NCBI GenBank assembly: GCA_963722815.1
Contig: CAVROM010000010.1
Span: 186,001-250,000, forward strand
Source: DASQFQ01 sp963722815
Lineage (GTDB): Bacteria > Actinomycetota > Thermoleophilia > Solirubrobacterales > Solirubrobacteraceae
Direction: 5' to 3'
Length of the DNA: 64,000 nt
The notes beneath the pieces were generated by a model, which was not told where the DNA came from, searched no databases, and saw nothing but the letters and a program-made list of their open reading frames with translations. This document shows, piece by piece, positions 33,274 through 42,879 of this stretch. How positions within the stretch are numbered: position 1 is the stretch's first letter; the number at the start of each line of letters is the position of its first letter. A program made the position numbers and the translations under genes.

Positions 33274-35073
33274 TTACGCGGCCGCCTGCTCCGCCCAGTC
33301 GCGGTAGAGCTTGAAGTAGGCGCCCTCCGCGGCGATCAGCTCGTCGTGCGTGCCCTGCTCGACGATCCGGCCGTGATCGAGCACCACGATCCGGCCGGCG
33401 CGCTGGATCGTCGACAGGCGGTGGGCGATCACGATCGCGGTGCGGCCGCCGAGCAGCCGCCGCAGGCCGGCCTCGATCTTCGACTCGGTGTGGATGTCGA
33501 CGTTCGAGGTCGCCTCGTCGAGCACGAGGATGCGGGGGTCGGCGATCAGCGCGCGGGCGAAGGCGACGAGCTGGCGCTGGCCGGCGGAGAGCTGGGCGCC
33601 GCGCTCGCCGACCTCGGTGTCGTAGCCGTTCTCCAGCGCGACGATGAAGTCGTGGGCGCCGACGGCGCGCGCCGCGTCCTCGACCTCCTCCGGCGTGGCG
33701 TCGACGCGGCCGAACGCGATGTTGTCGCGGATCGTGCCGCTGAACAGGAACGCCTCCTGGGGCACGATCCCCATCTGCGAGCGCAGCGAGGAGGCCGCCA
33801 CGTCGCGCAGGTCGTGGCCGTCGATCAGGATGCGGCCCGAGGTCGGGTCGTAGAAGCGCGCGATGAGCTTGGCCAGCGTCGACTTGCCGGCGCCGGTCGC
33901 GCCCACCAGCGCGACGGTCTGGCCCGGCGGGACGGTCAGGTCGATGTCGCACAGCGCCTCGCCCTCGCCGTAGGAGAAGACGACGTGGTCGAACGTGATC
34001 TCGCCGCGCAGCCGCGGCAGCTCGTGCGACCCGTCGACGAGGTCGGGCTCCTGGTCGAGCAGCTCGAAGATCTTGTCGAGCGCGGCCATGCCGGCCTGGT
34101 AGGTCGTGTAGAGCTGCGAGAGCTGCTGGATCGGGTCGAAGAAGTTGTTCAGCGCGGCCACGAACGCGACCAGCACGCCGACGGTCACATCGCCGTGGAT
34201 CGCCTGCACGCCGCCGTAGAGCAGGATCCCCGCGGTCGCGAGCGCGGACAGCAGTTCGACGCCGGGGAAGTAGACGGCGTTGAGGTACACCGTCGTCATG
34301 TTCGCCTTGCGGTTCTCCTCGTTGAGGTCGGCGAACACCTGCTTGTGCCGCGGCTCCTGGGCGAACGCCCGCACCACGCGGATGCCCGACAGCGTCTCCT
34401 GCAGGTAGCCGGTGATCGCGGCGATCTTCTCGCGCGTGATCCGGTACGCGTCCGCCGAGATGATCCGGAACACGAACGACGCGATCCCCAGCACCGGGAA
34501 GATCAGCAGCGTCAGCAGCGCGAGCTCGCTGTCGAGCCAGAACAGGATCGCGGCGGTGCCGATCAGCGTCAGCGTGGAGCCGAACAGCGTCACCACGCCG
34601 TCGGAGACGAGCTGGTCGAGCGCCTGCACGTCATTGGTGAGGCGCGAGATGATCGCGCCCGCCGAGCGGCGCGAGTAGAAGCCGACCGACAGCGTCTGCA
34701 GATGCGCGAAGAGCTGGATCCGCAGGTCCTGCAGCGCGCGCTGGCCGACCCAGCCGACGAGGTAGGTCTGCGCGTACGACGCGCCCCAGTAGACGAGCGC
34801 GCTGATCACGAACGCGACGACCACGAGGTTGAGCGTCCTGAGGTCCTTCGGCGTGATGCCCTGGTCGATCGCGAGCTTCGCCAGCGGCGGCGGCGCCAGC
34901 GAGGCCGCGGTGGCGAAGAGCAGCGCGAGGAAGGCCATGACCACGCGCCCGCGATAGGGCCGCAGCAGCACGATCAGGCCGCGCAGCCTGCGCCCGCGCC
35001 CGCTGGTCGCGCGCCAGCGGCGGCGGAGGTCGGCCAGCCGCTCCTGGGTCTCGGTCTGCTGAGCGCCGCTCAC
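33274..35073 (-). CDS. ABC exporter half-transporter (MsbA/multidrug type), second of a pair
   Basis: This 599-aa protein has an N-terminal six-helix exporter domain (VVMAFLALLFATAASLAPPP, FYSRRSAGAIISRLTNDVQA, YLQETLSGIRVVRAFAQEPR) and a nucleotide-binding domain. The latter has Walker A GATGAGKSTLAK, Q-loop GIVPQEAFLFSGTIRDNIAF, signature LSAGQRQL (Ala replacing the usual Gly), Walker B ILVLDEATSNVD and H-loop IVIAHRLST. It overlaps the stop of its partner by 4 bp, so the two should form a heterodimer. The substrate (drug or lipid) is unknown. Confidence 0.9.
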   Translation of the reverse strand: MSGAQQTETQERLADLRRRWRATSGRGRRLRGLIVLLRPYRGRVVMAFLALLFATAASLAPPPLAKLAIDQGITPKDLRTLNLVVVAFVISALVYWGASYAQTYLVGWVGQRALQDLRIQLFAHLQTLSVGFYSRRSAGAIISRLTNDVQALDQLVSDGVVTLFGSTLTLIGTAAILFWLDSELALLTLLIFPVLGIASFVFRIISADAYRITREKIAAITGYLQETLSGIRVVRAFAQEPRHKQVFADLNEENRKANMTTVYLNAVYFPGVELLSALATAGILLYGGVQAIHGDVTVGVLVAFVAALNNFFDPIQQLSQLYTTYQAGMAALDKIFELLDQEPDLVDGSHELPRLRGEITFDHVVFSYGEGEALCDIDLTVPPGQTVALVGATGAGKSTLAKLIARFYDPTSGRILIDGHDLRDVAASSLRSQMGIVPQEAFLFSGTIRDNIAFGRVDATPEEVEDAARAVGAHDFIVALENGYDTEVGERGAQLSAGQRQLVAFARALIADPRILVLDEATSNVDIHTESKIEAGLRRLLGGRTAIVIAHRLSTIQRAGRIVVLDHGRIVEQGTHDELIAAEGAYFKLYRDWAEQAAA

Positions 35074-36835
35074 AGCCCGGCCACCTTCTCGACCGGGTCG
35101 CGGTTGAGGAAGACTTGGTCCGGCAACCCCTTGGCCACGATCTCCGCGTACAGCTCGCTCACCTGCAGCAGCTCGTCATGGGCGCCGCGGGCGGCGATCT
35201 CGCCCTCCTCGAGCACGACGATGTCGTCGGCCAGCGCGATCGTGGAGAGCCGGTGGGCGATCACGAACGTGGTGCGGCCCTGCATCGCCTCGCGCAGTGC
35301 CCGCTTGATCGCCTGCTCGGTCGAGGCGTCGACCGACGAGGTGGCGTCGTCGAGCACGAGGATGCGCGGGTCGATCACCAGCGCCCGCGCGATCGCGATC
35401 CGCTGGCGCTGGCCGCCGGAGAGCGTGAGCCCGCGCTCGCCGACCACGGTGTCGTAGCCGTCGGGCAGCTCGGCGATGAAGCCCGCCGCCTGCGCGCGCT
35501 CGGCGGCGCGCTCGACCTCCTCGCGGGTGGCGTCCGGTCGGCCGTAGGCGATGTTGTCGTGGACGGTGGCGCTGAACAGGAACGGGTCGTCGGTGACGAC
35601 GCCGATCTGCGAGCGCAGGGAGTTGAGCTCGACGTCGCGCACGTCGGCGCCGTCGATCAGCACCGAGCCGCCGGTCACGTCGTAGTTGCGGCCGAGCAGC
35701 GAGACGAGCGACGACTTGCCCGTGCCGGTGCCGCCGACGAGCGCCACCGTGGTGCCGCCCTCGACGGTCATGTCGATGCCGCGCAGGACCGGCGAGCCGT
35801 CCTCGATAGCGAGAACGAGACGTCGCGCAACTCGACGCGCCCGTTGCCCTCGGGCAGCGGCCGCGCGTCCTCCGGCGAGGCGATCCGGGGCTCGACGTCG
35901 AGAATCTCGAACAGCCGCACGCCCGACGCGGTCGCGCGCTGGCCGAAGCCGAGCGCGATGCCGAGCGAGCGCATCGGCGCGATCAGCATCAGCAGGTACG
36001 TGTAGAAGGCCGTGAAGCTGCCCAGCGTGAGGGTGCCGTCGATCACGCGCCGGCCGCCGACAATCAGGATCGCGGCCAGGCCGAGCTGCGGGAGGAAGCC
36101 GATGAACGGCTGGTAGAAGGCGCTCAGCCGGTTCGCGTACATCGCCTGGTCGAACACGCGCCGGACCTGGTGGCGGAAGCGCTCGAGCTGGCGCGGCTCG
36201 GCCGCGAACGCCTTGACAACGCGCACGCCGGAGACGTTCTCCTCCGCCTCGGCTGTCAGCTCGCCGATCCGCTGCTGGACCTCCTGGATCGCCGGCCGCG
36301 AGCGCTTGCCGTAGCGGAACGCCACGATGACCACGAACGGCACCGGCGCGAGCGACATCGCCGCGAGCGCCGGGTCCTTCAAGAACATGGCGACTGCCGC
36401 GAACAGGATCGTCAGCGCGCTCTGGGCGATCCACACGAAGCCGTAGCCGAGGAAGAAGCGGATCGACTGCAGGTCGACGGTCGCGCGCGACATCAGCTGG
36501 CCGGTCTGCTGGCGGTCGAAGAAGCCGAGCTCGAGCGCCTGCAGGTGGGCGTAGAGCCCGTTGCGCAGGTCGTACTCGACGCCCAGCGAGACGTTGCCGG
36601 AGACGATCCGCCGCGCGACCGAGAAGCCGAGCCGCACGACGCCCGCGGCGATCAGCCCGGCGCACAGCAGCTCGAGCCCGCTGCGGTCACCCTTGTCGAT
36701 GTCGTCGATCGCGCGGCCGATCAGCCACGGGATCGCGGCGGTGCCCAGCATCGCCGTGCCCGCGAGCACGACCGACCACACCGCTCCGCGGCGGTACGGA
36801 CGTAGGAAGCCGAGGAGCCTGACAAAGGTGCGCAC
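35070..36835 (-). CDS. ABC exporter half-transporter, first of a pair; one frame change near 35812
   Basis: The GTG at 36835 begins RTFVRLLGFLRPYRRGAVW. The transmembrane part has FFDRQQTGQLMSRATVDLQS and AEENVSGVRVVKAFAAEPRQ. After a one-base deletion near 35812 the nucleotide-binding domain follows: GGTGTGKSSLVSLLG, IGVVTDDPFLFSATVHDNIA, LSGGQRQRIAIARAL, ILVLDDATSSVDAST and FVIAHRLST. Walker B ends D-D rather than D-E (LVLDDATS), so the catalytic Glu is replaced by Asp, typical of the degenerate site in heterodimeric exporters. The partner is the following gene. Confidence 0.85.
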
Positions 36836-36892
36836 GCAATTACACGATACGAAGGAGCGACCCGTCCGGGATCTTCTGCAAAACTCGCGCCG

Positions 36893-37189
36893 ATGTCCGA
36901 CGCGATCGCGCTCCGCAACCGCTTCGCCATGGTCAAGGGTGCCTGGGACGAGCACCTCCGCGGCGTGCCGTTCCCTGCACTGGGGGAAGGAACCGCGGAG
37001 GAGAAGATCGAGCGGCTGGAGATCGCGCTGGTCGACGAGATGCGCAACCGCGCCACCCCCGAGACCGCCGAGCAGGCCGCCGACGCGATGTGGACGCTCG
37101 TGCACCACCGCGACGACGCCGACCCGGTCAAGGTCCGCGTGACCCAGCACCACGAGGAGCTCGCACGGCTCGGCCACCGGCCGATGTGA
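36893..37189 (+). CDS. Conserved small protein of unknown function (98 aa)
   Basis: The product begins MSDAIALRNRFAMVKGAWDE and contains EEKIERLEIALVDEMRNRA, TAEQAADAMWTLVHHRDDAD and QHHEELARLGHRP. It is all-helical and charged with no Cys or signal peptide. I recognise no family. The next small gene starts inside its stop codon, so the two are translated together. Confidence 0.6.
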   Translation: MSDAIALRNRFAMVKGAWDEHLRGVPFPALGEGTAEEKIERLEIALVDEMRNRATPETAEQAADAMWTLVHHRDDADPVKVRVTQHHEELARLGHRPM

Positions 37190-37353
37190 GGCCGCCCGCC
37201 GGCCTCTGCGACGCCTGCGCGCACCAGCGGATCGTGCGCACCGGGCGCGGCTCGGAGTTCTCGCTCTGCCGCCGCTCGAAGACCGAGCCGGAGTACCCGA
37301 AGTACCCGCGCGTACCGGTGCTCGAGTGCCGTGGTTTCGAGAAGCGGCACTAG
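37186..37353 (+). CDS. Small zinc-ribbon-like protein (55 aa)
   Basis: GTG at 37186 overlaps the preceding TGA. The sequence has C-x2-C (GLCDACAHQR), then SLCRRSKTEP, then VLECRGFEKRH, giving four Cys in a zinc-ribbon-like spacing. It ends in a conserved-looking PKYPRVPVLECRGFE. Short actinobacterial proteins of this kind are common but uncharacterised. Confidence 0.65.
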   Translation: MRPPAGLCDACAHQRIVRTGRGSEFSLCRRSKTEPEYPKYPRVPVLECRGFEKRH

Positions 37354-37380
37354 CCCCCCGCCAGCTGCCTGGCTCGGCGC

Positions 37381-38360
37381 CTAGCCGGGCAGGCGGTCCA
37401 GCACGAGGAACGCCTTCTGGTTCTGCCCCTGCTGGAAGGAGGCGAGGAACAGGTTGCCGCGGGTCAAGGCGTCGATGCGGCGCGACTCGGCGGCCGGGAT
37501 CGTGTCCGGCCGCGGCGTCCTGGCGGGGATCGTGGCCCGCAGCGGGATCTCCAGCTGCGGCTCGAGGTCGCCGGGGCGGTAGAAGAGCGCCTGCGTCTGC
37601 GAGTCCTCGGTCGAGGTCGTCGTCGTGCCGTCCTTGTTCTTCGTCTTGGTCGGCGGCTTGGGCGGCAGCAGGGCGACCACCAGGTCGACGTTCTTGACGT
37701 AGCGGAACGTGTAGAGCGCGAGCTCGAGCGCCTCGCGGCGCAGCAGCAGGTGGCGCGCCTCGGACGGCTTGCCGCCGCGGACCGAGCCCTTCGGCCCGAG
37801 CCCGTTGAGCGTGTACATCAGGCCCTTGCCGTTGATGAAGTCGATGTCGCCGCCCTGCGGCGCGGTGCGCAGCGCGACCTCGAGCGGCACGTCGAAGACC
37901 TCGAGCGGCCCGCCCTGCACGCCGACGATCTGGTTGCCGTCGTCGAGCCGGTACTTGCGGCCGACGTGGGTGGCGATCTCGTGCGACGCCTTGACGCCGT
38001 CGTCGGTGTCGGGTTTCCACGTTGGACCAGCCCTTGGGGGCGCCGTTGTTGGCGTCGGTGCCGACGTAGACGGCGGCGCCGATCGCCAGCGTGGCGATCG
38101 CGACGCCGATCAGCGCGCCCAGCACGAGCCCGAAGCGCGAGCGGTACGGGCTGTCGCCGCGCGCGGGCGGCGGATCCTCGGCGGTCTGGATGTCCTCCGC
38201 GATGTCGGCGACCGGATCAGGCTCGGTCTGAGCGGTGCCACAGGCCGCCTCTGCTTGCGCCGCTGCCTCCTCGAGCTCGCGGGCGCGCTCGCGCTCCGCC
38301 TCGGCGTCGAGCCGACGGGCGGCCGGCGGGCGAGGGCGGCGGGATCAGATCACGGGCCAT
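37381..38360 (-). CDS. Membrane-anchored protein of unknown function; two frame changes
   Basis: ATG at 38360 gives MARDLIPPPSPAGRPSARR, then a charged helix. After a shift near 38325 comes QTEPDPVADIAEDIQTAEDP and a single membrane helix (FGLVLGALIGVAIATLAIGA). A second shift near 38020 leads to the outer domain: VFDVPLEVALRTAPQGGDID, FINGKGLMYTLNGLGPKGSV, HLLLRREALELALYTFRYVK and VVALLPPKP. The last part has RGNLFLASFQQGQNQKAFLV. No family is recognised. The start overlaps the 3' end of the FtsH-like gene, so the two likely act together. Confidence 0.6.
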
Positions 38361-40785
38361 GTGTCCTCGTCCAGCACGTCGATGTCGGGCTTCCGGAGCT
38401 CGGCGCTGTCGAGCAGCTGGACGACGTCGTCGCCGTACATCTCGCCCTCCGACACCAGCCGGGTCGCGACGCAGTCGACGCCGTCGTGGTTGTGGCTTGA
38501 CGGTGCAGTAGGCGATCACGAACGCCTGCCCGATCAGCGCGGCGGCCAGCTTGCGCTTCGTCGCGGTCGCTGAGCATGGCGGCGAAGGGCCGTTGCCGTC
38601 CATCATGCTGCCGCCGGAGCGGTGCATGATCTGCGCGCCGAGCTTCTCGAAGCGCTCCATCACGCGCTCTTCCTCTTCCTCGCGGCGCTCCTTGTCGGCG
38701 ATCCGGTCGGAGAGGTCGATCGGCGACGGCGCCATCGCGGAGAGGCCGACCATGCGGCACGGCGTGCGTCGGTCGTCGAGCAGATGTCACCGCCGACGCC
38801 CGTCGTGTTCTGGCCGTAGAAGACGTACTCGGCCGCCATCGCGCCGAGCGACCCAGATCAGCTCCGCGACCTCCTCGGAGCGCCAGTCGACGAAGCGGTC
38901 CTCGATGTCGCATCGCCTGGTGGTGGCCGCCGGAGGTGCCGCGCTTGCGGATCGAGAGCCGCGTCGACATCACGTTCTCAGCGTACAGGTGCGAGCAGAC
39001 GGCGTGCCCGGCCTCGTGGACGGCGATCGAGCGCTCCTCGTGCTTGGCGTAGGGCTGGCCGATCGCCGACGCCCGACTCGACCGTCGTCATCGCCTCCAC
39101 GCAGGTCGGCGCGCGTCGAAGAACTCGCGCCCGTCGGAGTGCGCGTAGGTCAGCGCCATCGAGCAGACCTGGTCGATCATCGCCGGCGAGTAGCCGTTGG
39201 TGATGCGGGCGAGCTCGTCGCGGCTTGCGCGGCTTGTCGAGCGCTCGGGTCGTGCGCGACCTTGCCGAGGTAGAGGTCGAAGATGTCGCGGCGGTCCTCC
39301 CACGTCGGGCGTGCGGAAGTAGATGTGGCGGCCCATCCGGCCCGGGCGGGTGAGCGCCGGGTCGAGCGCGCTCGAGCGCCACGTTGCACGCGCCGATGAA
39401 GTAGATCTCCTCCTTGTTGGGCTTCGGAGGCTGCAGCCGCAGCAGCAGCTTGCCGATCTTGCGCGGGACGATGTAGATCGCGTCGAGGAACGTGTTGATG
39501 CGCTTGGTGCGCATGCGCTTCATCAGCGGCGGGTCGTCGATGCCGTCCATGACGACGAGCAGCTGGTTGAGCGCGAGCCCGCCGCCGCTCGCCCATCATG
39601 CCCGGGCATCATGCAGTTGCGGACCGCGCCCGGCGAGCTTCTCGACCGCGGGCGGGTAGACCGGGCCGCGCTGCTCGGCGCGCATCTCGAACATGCCGGT
39701 CGCGCCACTCGCGCGATCTCGAGCACGAGATCGCCGTCCCACGTCAGCGCGCCCTGGGGGCCGAAGAACAGCTCGTCGTGGATCGAGCCGTTGTGCAGCG
39801 GCTGGAAGCCGGAGCCCGAGCGACTGCCGGCGCATGCCGACCGCGTCGATCTCGTCGATGAAGACGATGCACTGGCCGCCCCACTTGCGGGCGAGGCGCT
39901 TGGCCTTCATCGCCAGGTAGCGGACGAGCACCGCGTCCATGCCGATGAAGGTCTGGGCGAAGCCGGAGCCCGGGATCGAGACGAACGGGCAGTTGAACGA
40001 GGTCGCGATGCCCTTGGAGAGCATCGTCTTGCCGGTGCCGGGGGCGCCGAGAAAGAGCACGCCGCGCTCGCGCTTGCCGCCCGCCTTCTCGAACTCCTCG
40101 CCGGACTGCCAGAGCGAGACCACGCGCGTGATCTCCTCCTTCGCCTCGGCCTGGCCGCGGACGTCGGCGAGCTTGACGCCCCAGTCCGCGTCGCCCGGCT
40201 CGTAGCCCTTGATCTGGCCCGGCGCCGAGCAGCAGCAGCGGGCCGAACAGGATCAGGAAGTTGGCGAAGAAGAGGATGAAGATGAACGGCAGGTGGACCG
40301 AGCATCGCCGGGCCGAGGGCCGCGAACAGGTCGCCGATCGAGTCGAGATGCCGCCGCGAGACCGAGCGTCGCCGCCGGTGAAGCCGTTGTAGATCATCGC
40401 GATGCCGACGCAGAGCGCGACGAAGACGAACAGCCGCCAGACCAGGCGGAACTTCTTGCGCCAGTAGTAGAGCGCGCCGCCGCGAGACGACGTCCTCGTC
40501 CTTAGCTCGGTCTCCGCGCCGTACAGGGTGGGCGCGGGGATGAAGCGATGGGCGATGACGTCGATCAGCCCGCGGAAGATCGCGACGCTGGCGATCGTGC
40601 CGAGCAGCGAGCCGAGGAAGCCCCACTCGAGCCCGTTGTAGAGCAGCACGAACAGCGACCGGGCTGGTGAGGATCGCGACGAACGTCGCGGCGCGGCCCA
40701 GGCGCTTCCACTCGCGGGCGAGCGCCAGCGCCGAGTCGTTGACACGGCGTTCGTGCAGGGTGGGGTGGCGGTCGCCGTCTGACAC
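38345..40785 (-). pseudogene. FtsH-like AAA+ / M41 metalloprotease with about ten frame changes
   Basis: GTG at 40785 (SDGDRHPTLHERRVNDSALA) is 8 nt after a TACCCT box. Pieces in alternating frames rebuild a membrane-bound AAA protease: four hydrophobic segments (LFVLLYNGLEWGFLGSLLGT, LVWRLFVFVALCVGIAMIYN, FIFILFFANFLILFGPLLLL), Walker A GAPGTGKTMLSKG, Walker B CIVFIDEIDAVGMRR, the SRH region LTRPGRMGRHIYF, and the M41 zinc site AVHEAGHAVCSHLYAENVM. About 40 residues (around TKRINTFLDAIYIVPRKIGK) separate MDGID from YFIGACN and are absent from ordinary FtsH. It ends DEDTWPVI with TGA at 38345. Genuine pseudogene or consensus error; the latter is more likely. Confidence 0.75.
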
Positions 40786-40793
40786 CGGGCCTC

Positions 40794-40799
40794 AGGGTA
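40794..40799 (-). promoter_or_regulatory. -10 box of the FtsH-like gene (leaderless)
   Basis: TACCCT on the minus strand ends 8 nt before the GTG at 40785. Confidence 0.5.
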
Positions 40800-40826
40800 C
40801 CTGTACGCACGCCGCACTCCAATGGG

Positions 40827-41256
40827 TCACGCGTCGTACGTACGTCCTTGGGTACCCGCCAGACGGGCGAAGGTGAGCGCGCCGAGCAGCAGTCCGAAGT
40901 CGCGCAGGGCGATGTCGCCGTAGCCGCCGACGATCAGGAGGTTGACGATGATGCCGCCCAGCCAGCCGGCGACGAGCAGGGCGCCGTAGCGCGGCGCGAC
41001 CGCGACGACGAGGCCGGCGACGATCTCGACGACGCCGACGATGTGCATCGCGTCCGCGGCGCGAGCCGGGGATGATGTCGTTGAACGCCGGGGCGAGGTA
41101 GCGCGTCCAGTCGTCGGTGAGGACGTTCGCGAACTTGTCGAGCCCGAACAGGATCGGGGCGATGGTGAACGCGATCCGGAGGAGGAGGGTGGCCTGGGCG
41201 ACGGGGTCGTCGCGGAGGGCGGCTGCGCTGGGCAGCGGGGTGGTGAGTGTGGTCAT
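40827..41256 (-). CDS. DoxX-family membrane protein, one frame change near 41062
   Basis: It begins MTTLTTPLPSAAALRDD, followed by AQATLLLRIAFTIAPILFGL, DKFANVLTDDWTRYLAPAFN and, after one extra base, AMHIVGVVEIVAGLVVAVAP, GALLVAGWLGGIIVNLLIVG and FGLLLGALTFARL. Four membrane helices and the L-x-K-F / D-W pattern of DoxX proteins are visible. Members are linked to quinol oxidation or oxidative stress in the membrane, but the role here is not known. Confidence 0.75.
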
Positions 41257-41286
41257 GCGGGGTTGGCGACGCCCCGCCTTGAAGTC

Positions 41287-41505
41287 TTACCCCGGGTCGC
41301 GCGAGCGGTCGCTGCGGACCAGCTCGCGCAGGCTCTCGTGGTCCTCGCGGCAGGCGGGGCAGCCCTCGAGGTGGGCGCCCATCCCGGGCACGCGGGCCTC
41401 CGCGTCCTCGCCGGCGAGCTCGAGCTCGACGTACTCGTCGAGACGCTCGAAGCACTCCTCGCAGCTCACCTCCGGACCCTCGGGGCCGAGCAGCTCATCG
41501 ATCAT
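41287..41505 (-). CDS. Small zinc-finger anti-sigma-like protein
   Basis: The 72-aa protein has C-x2-C (SCEECFERLDEYVELELAG) and then H-x3-C-x2-C (GAHLEGCPACREDHESLREL). This is the zf-HC2/ZAS layout of anti-sigma factors but with no membrane helix, so it would act in the cytoplasm. It overlaps the 3' end of the ECF sigma gene by 11 bp, the usual arrangement for a sigma/anti-sigma pair. Thiol oxidation of the zinc site (RsrA-like) is a possible signal. Confidence 0.75.
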   Translation of the reverse strand: MIDELLGPEGPEVSCEECFERLDEYVELELAGEDAEARVPGMGAHLEGCPACREDHESLRELVRSDRSRDPG

Positions 41506-42067
41506 CGTGTGTCACCTCCCGGAGCTTGCGGCGGGCGTCGTGCAACGTCTTGTACAGCGCGCCGCGCGTCGAGCCGAGCCGCTCGGCGAGCACGTCGATC
41601 GGGACGCCGTTGAGCGCGAGCGCGACGAACACCTCGCGCTGGTGCGGCGTGAGCTCGGTGCGGACGGCGTGCTGGAGGGCGCGCAGGAGCTCCTGCTGCT
41701 CGAGCCGCTCGTGGGCGGAGAGGCCGGCGTCGGGGATCTCCGGCCAGCGCTCCTCGTCGATCTGGACCTCGCGGCCACGCCAAGCCCGCCGGCGCGCCTT
41801 CACGCCCGCCTCGAGCAGCGCGAACTTGTACGCCCAGGTCGTGAAGCGGCTGGCGCCGCGGAAGTCGTCGAGCTTGCCGAGCACGGCCATCAGCGCGTCG
41901 TCGGCCGCCTCCATGGCGAGGTCGTCGTCGGCGACGCGGCGGCGGCCGAGCTCGAACCGTGCCGCCCGCAACAGCAGGGCGTGCAGCTCGGCGACCGCGG
42001 CGTCGCGATCCGGGCCGCGCAGGGCGGCGAGGAGGGCGTCGTCGGTGACGGCCATGACGGCGAGCAT
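41495..42067 (-). CDS. ECF-type sigma-70 family factor
   Basis: The 190-aa protein has region 2 (RVADDDLAMEAADDALMAVL, DFRGASRFTTWAYKFALLEA) and region 4 (TELTPHQREVFVALALNGVP, DVLAERLGSTRGALYKTLHD, ARRKLRE). ATG 42067 is the longest start; ATG 42055 (MAVTDDALLA) is a good alternative. It pairs with the downstream zinc-finger protein. Its targets are unknown. Confidence 0.85.
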   Translation of the reverse strand: MLAVMAVTDDALLAALRGPDRDAAVAELHALLLRAARFELGRRRVADDDLAMEAADDALMAVLGKLDDFRGASRFTTWAYKFALLEAGVKARRRAWRGREVQIDEERWPEIPDAGLSAHERLEQQELLRALQHAVRTELTPHQREVFVALALNGVPIDVLAERLGSTRGALYKTLHDARRKLREVTHDDR

Positions 42068-42153
42068 GACGGTTGGCGTCGCGCGAGGAGCGGTTCTTAC
42101 GTCGCGCGAACATCAACGGCGCATTGAGGGGAAGGTCCGGGGGCGCCTCGGCG

Positions 42154-42240
42154 CCACGAATGTCAGCTCGATCCGACATAGTGACCATCGAGGTGACACT
42201 CGTGGGCTCGAACGGCGTTCGAGCCCGACCCCTACCCAGC
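42154..42240. repeat. Palindromic intergenic element, copy B
   Basis: An inverted repeat with 19-nt arms (42154-42172 and 42187-42205, 17 of 19 paired, 14-nt loop) is joined to a second perfect hairpin GGGCTCGAAC / GTTCGAGCCC (42204-42226), then CCTACCCAGCCGC (42231-42243). Copy A at 33066 shares the palindrome in inverted orientation and the same trailing motif. This copy sits in the 227-bp gap between the sigma factor and folE. Confidence 0.6.
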
Positions 42241-42294
42241 CGCAGTTGTCGTTCGCTGGGGTAAGGAATCGTCGGCGACCGCCGCAAAGGGGTC

Positions 42295-42879
42295 ATGACC
42301 CACTCCCTCGCCCTCGCGGCCGAACCTCTCCCGGCTGGGCCCGCCGAGCGCGCGGCCGCCGACTTCCTGACCGCGCTCGGCGTCGACCTCGACGACGAGT
42401 CGCGGCGGGACACGCCGCGCCGGATGGCCGCCATGTACGCCGAGCTGCTGACGCCCGCGGACTTCCACGCCACCACGTTCCCCAACGACGGCGGCTACGA
42501 CGAGCTCGTCGTGGCACGCGACATCCCGTTCCATTCGCTGTGCGAGCACCACCTGCTGCCGTTCAGCGGCGTCGCCCATGTCGGCTACATCCCCGGCGAG
42601 CGGATCGTCGGGCTGTCGAAGCTCGCTCGCGTCGTCGATCACTTCGCCCGCGCGCTGCAGGTCCAGGAGCGGCTGACCACGCAGGTCGCCGGCTGGCTGG
42701 AGCGCGAGCTGGCGCCGAAGGGCGTCGGCGTCGTGCTCGAGGCCGAGCACATGTGCATGTCGATCCGCGGCGTGCAGAAGCCGGGCGCGACGACGGTCAC
42801 CTCGGCGCTGCACGGGCTCGTGCGCGACGACCCGCGCACGCGCGGCGAGTTCCTGGCGCTGGCGGCGCGCCATGCCTGA
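42295..42879 (+). CDS. folE: GTP cyclohydrolase I
   Basis: The 194-aa protein has all type I hallmarks: DTPRRMAAMYAELLTP, the zinc-binding FHSLCEHHLLPFSGVAHVGY, IVGLSKLARVVDHFARALQV, QERLTTQVAGWL, VLEAEHMCMSIRGVQKPGA and TTVTSALHG. The zinc Cys (SLCEHH and HMCM) and catalytic His are present. It makes 7,8-dihydroneopterin triphosphate, the first step to folate. No other folate gene is nearby. AAAGGGG before the ATG is the probable ribosome site. Confidence 0.96.
   Translation: MTHSLALAAEPLPAGPAERAAADFLTALGVDLDDESRRDTPRRMAAMYAELLTPADFHATTFPNDGGYDELVVARDIPFHSLCEHHLLPFSGVAHVGYIPGERIVGLSKLARVVDHFARALQVQERLTTQVAGWLERELAPKGVGVVLEAEHMCMSIRGVQKPGATTVTSALHGLVRDDPRTRGEFLALAARHA

Noticed and set aside
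33203..33275. tRNA read as tRNA-Trp or tRNA-Leu from the CTGG in the anticodon arm
   Set aside because: With the 5-bp stem CCAGC/GCTGG the seven-base loop is CTCTGGA, so the anticodon is CTG, which is glutamine; no long variable arm is present.
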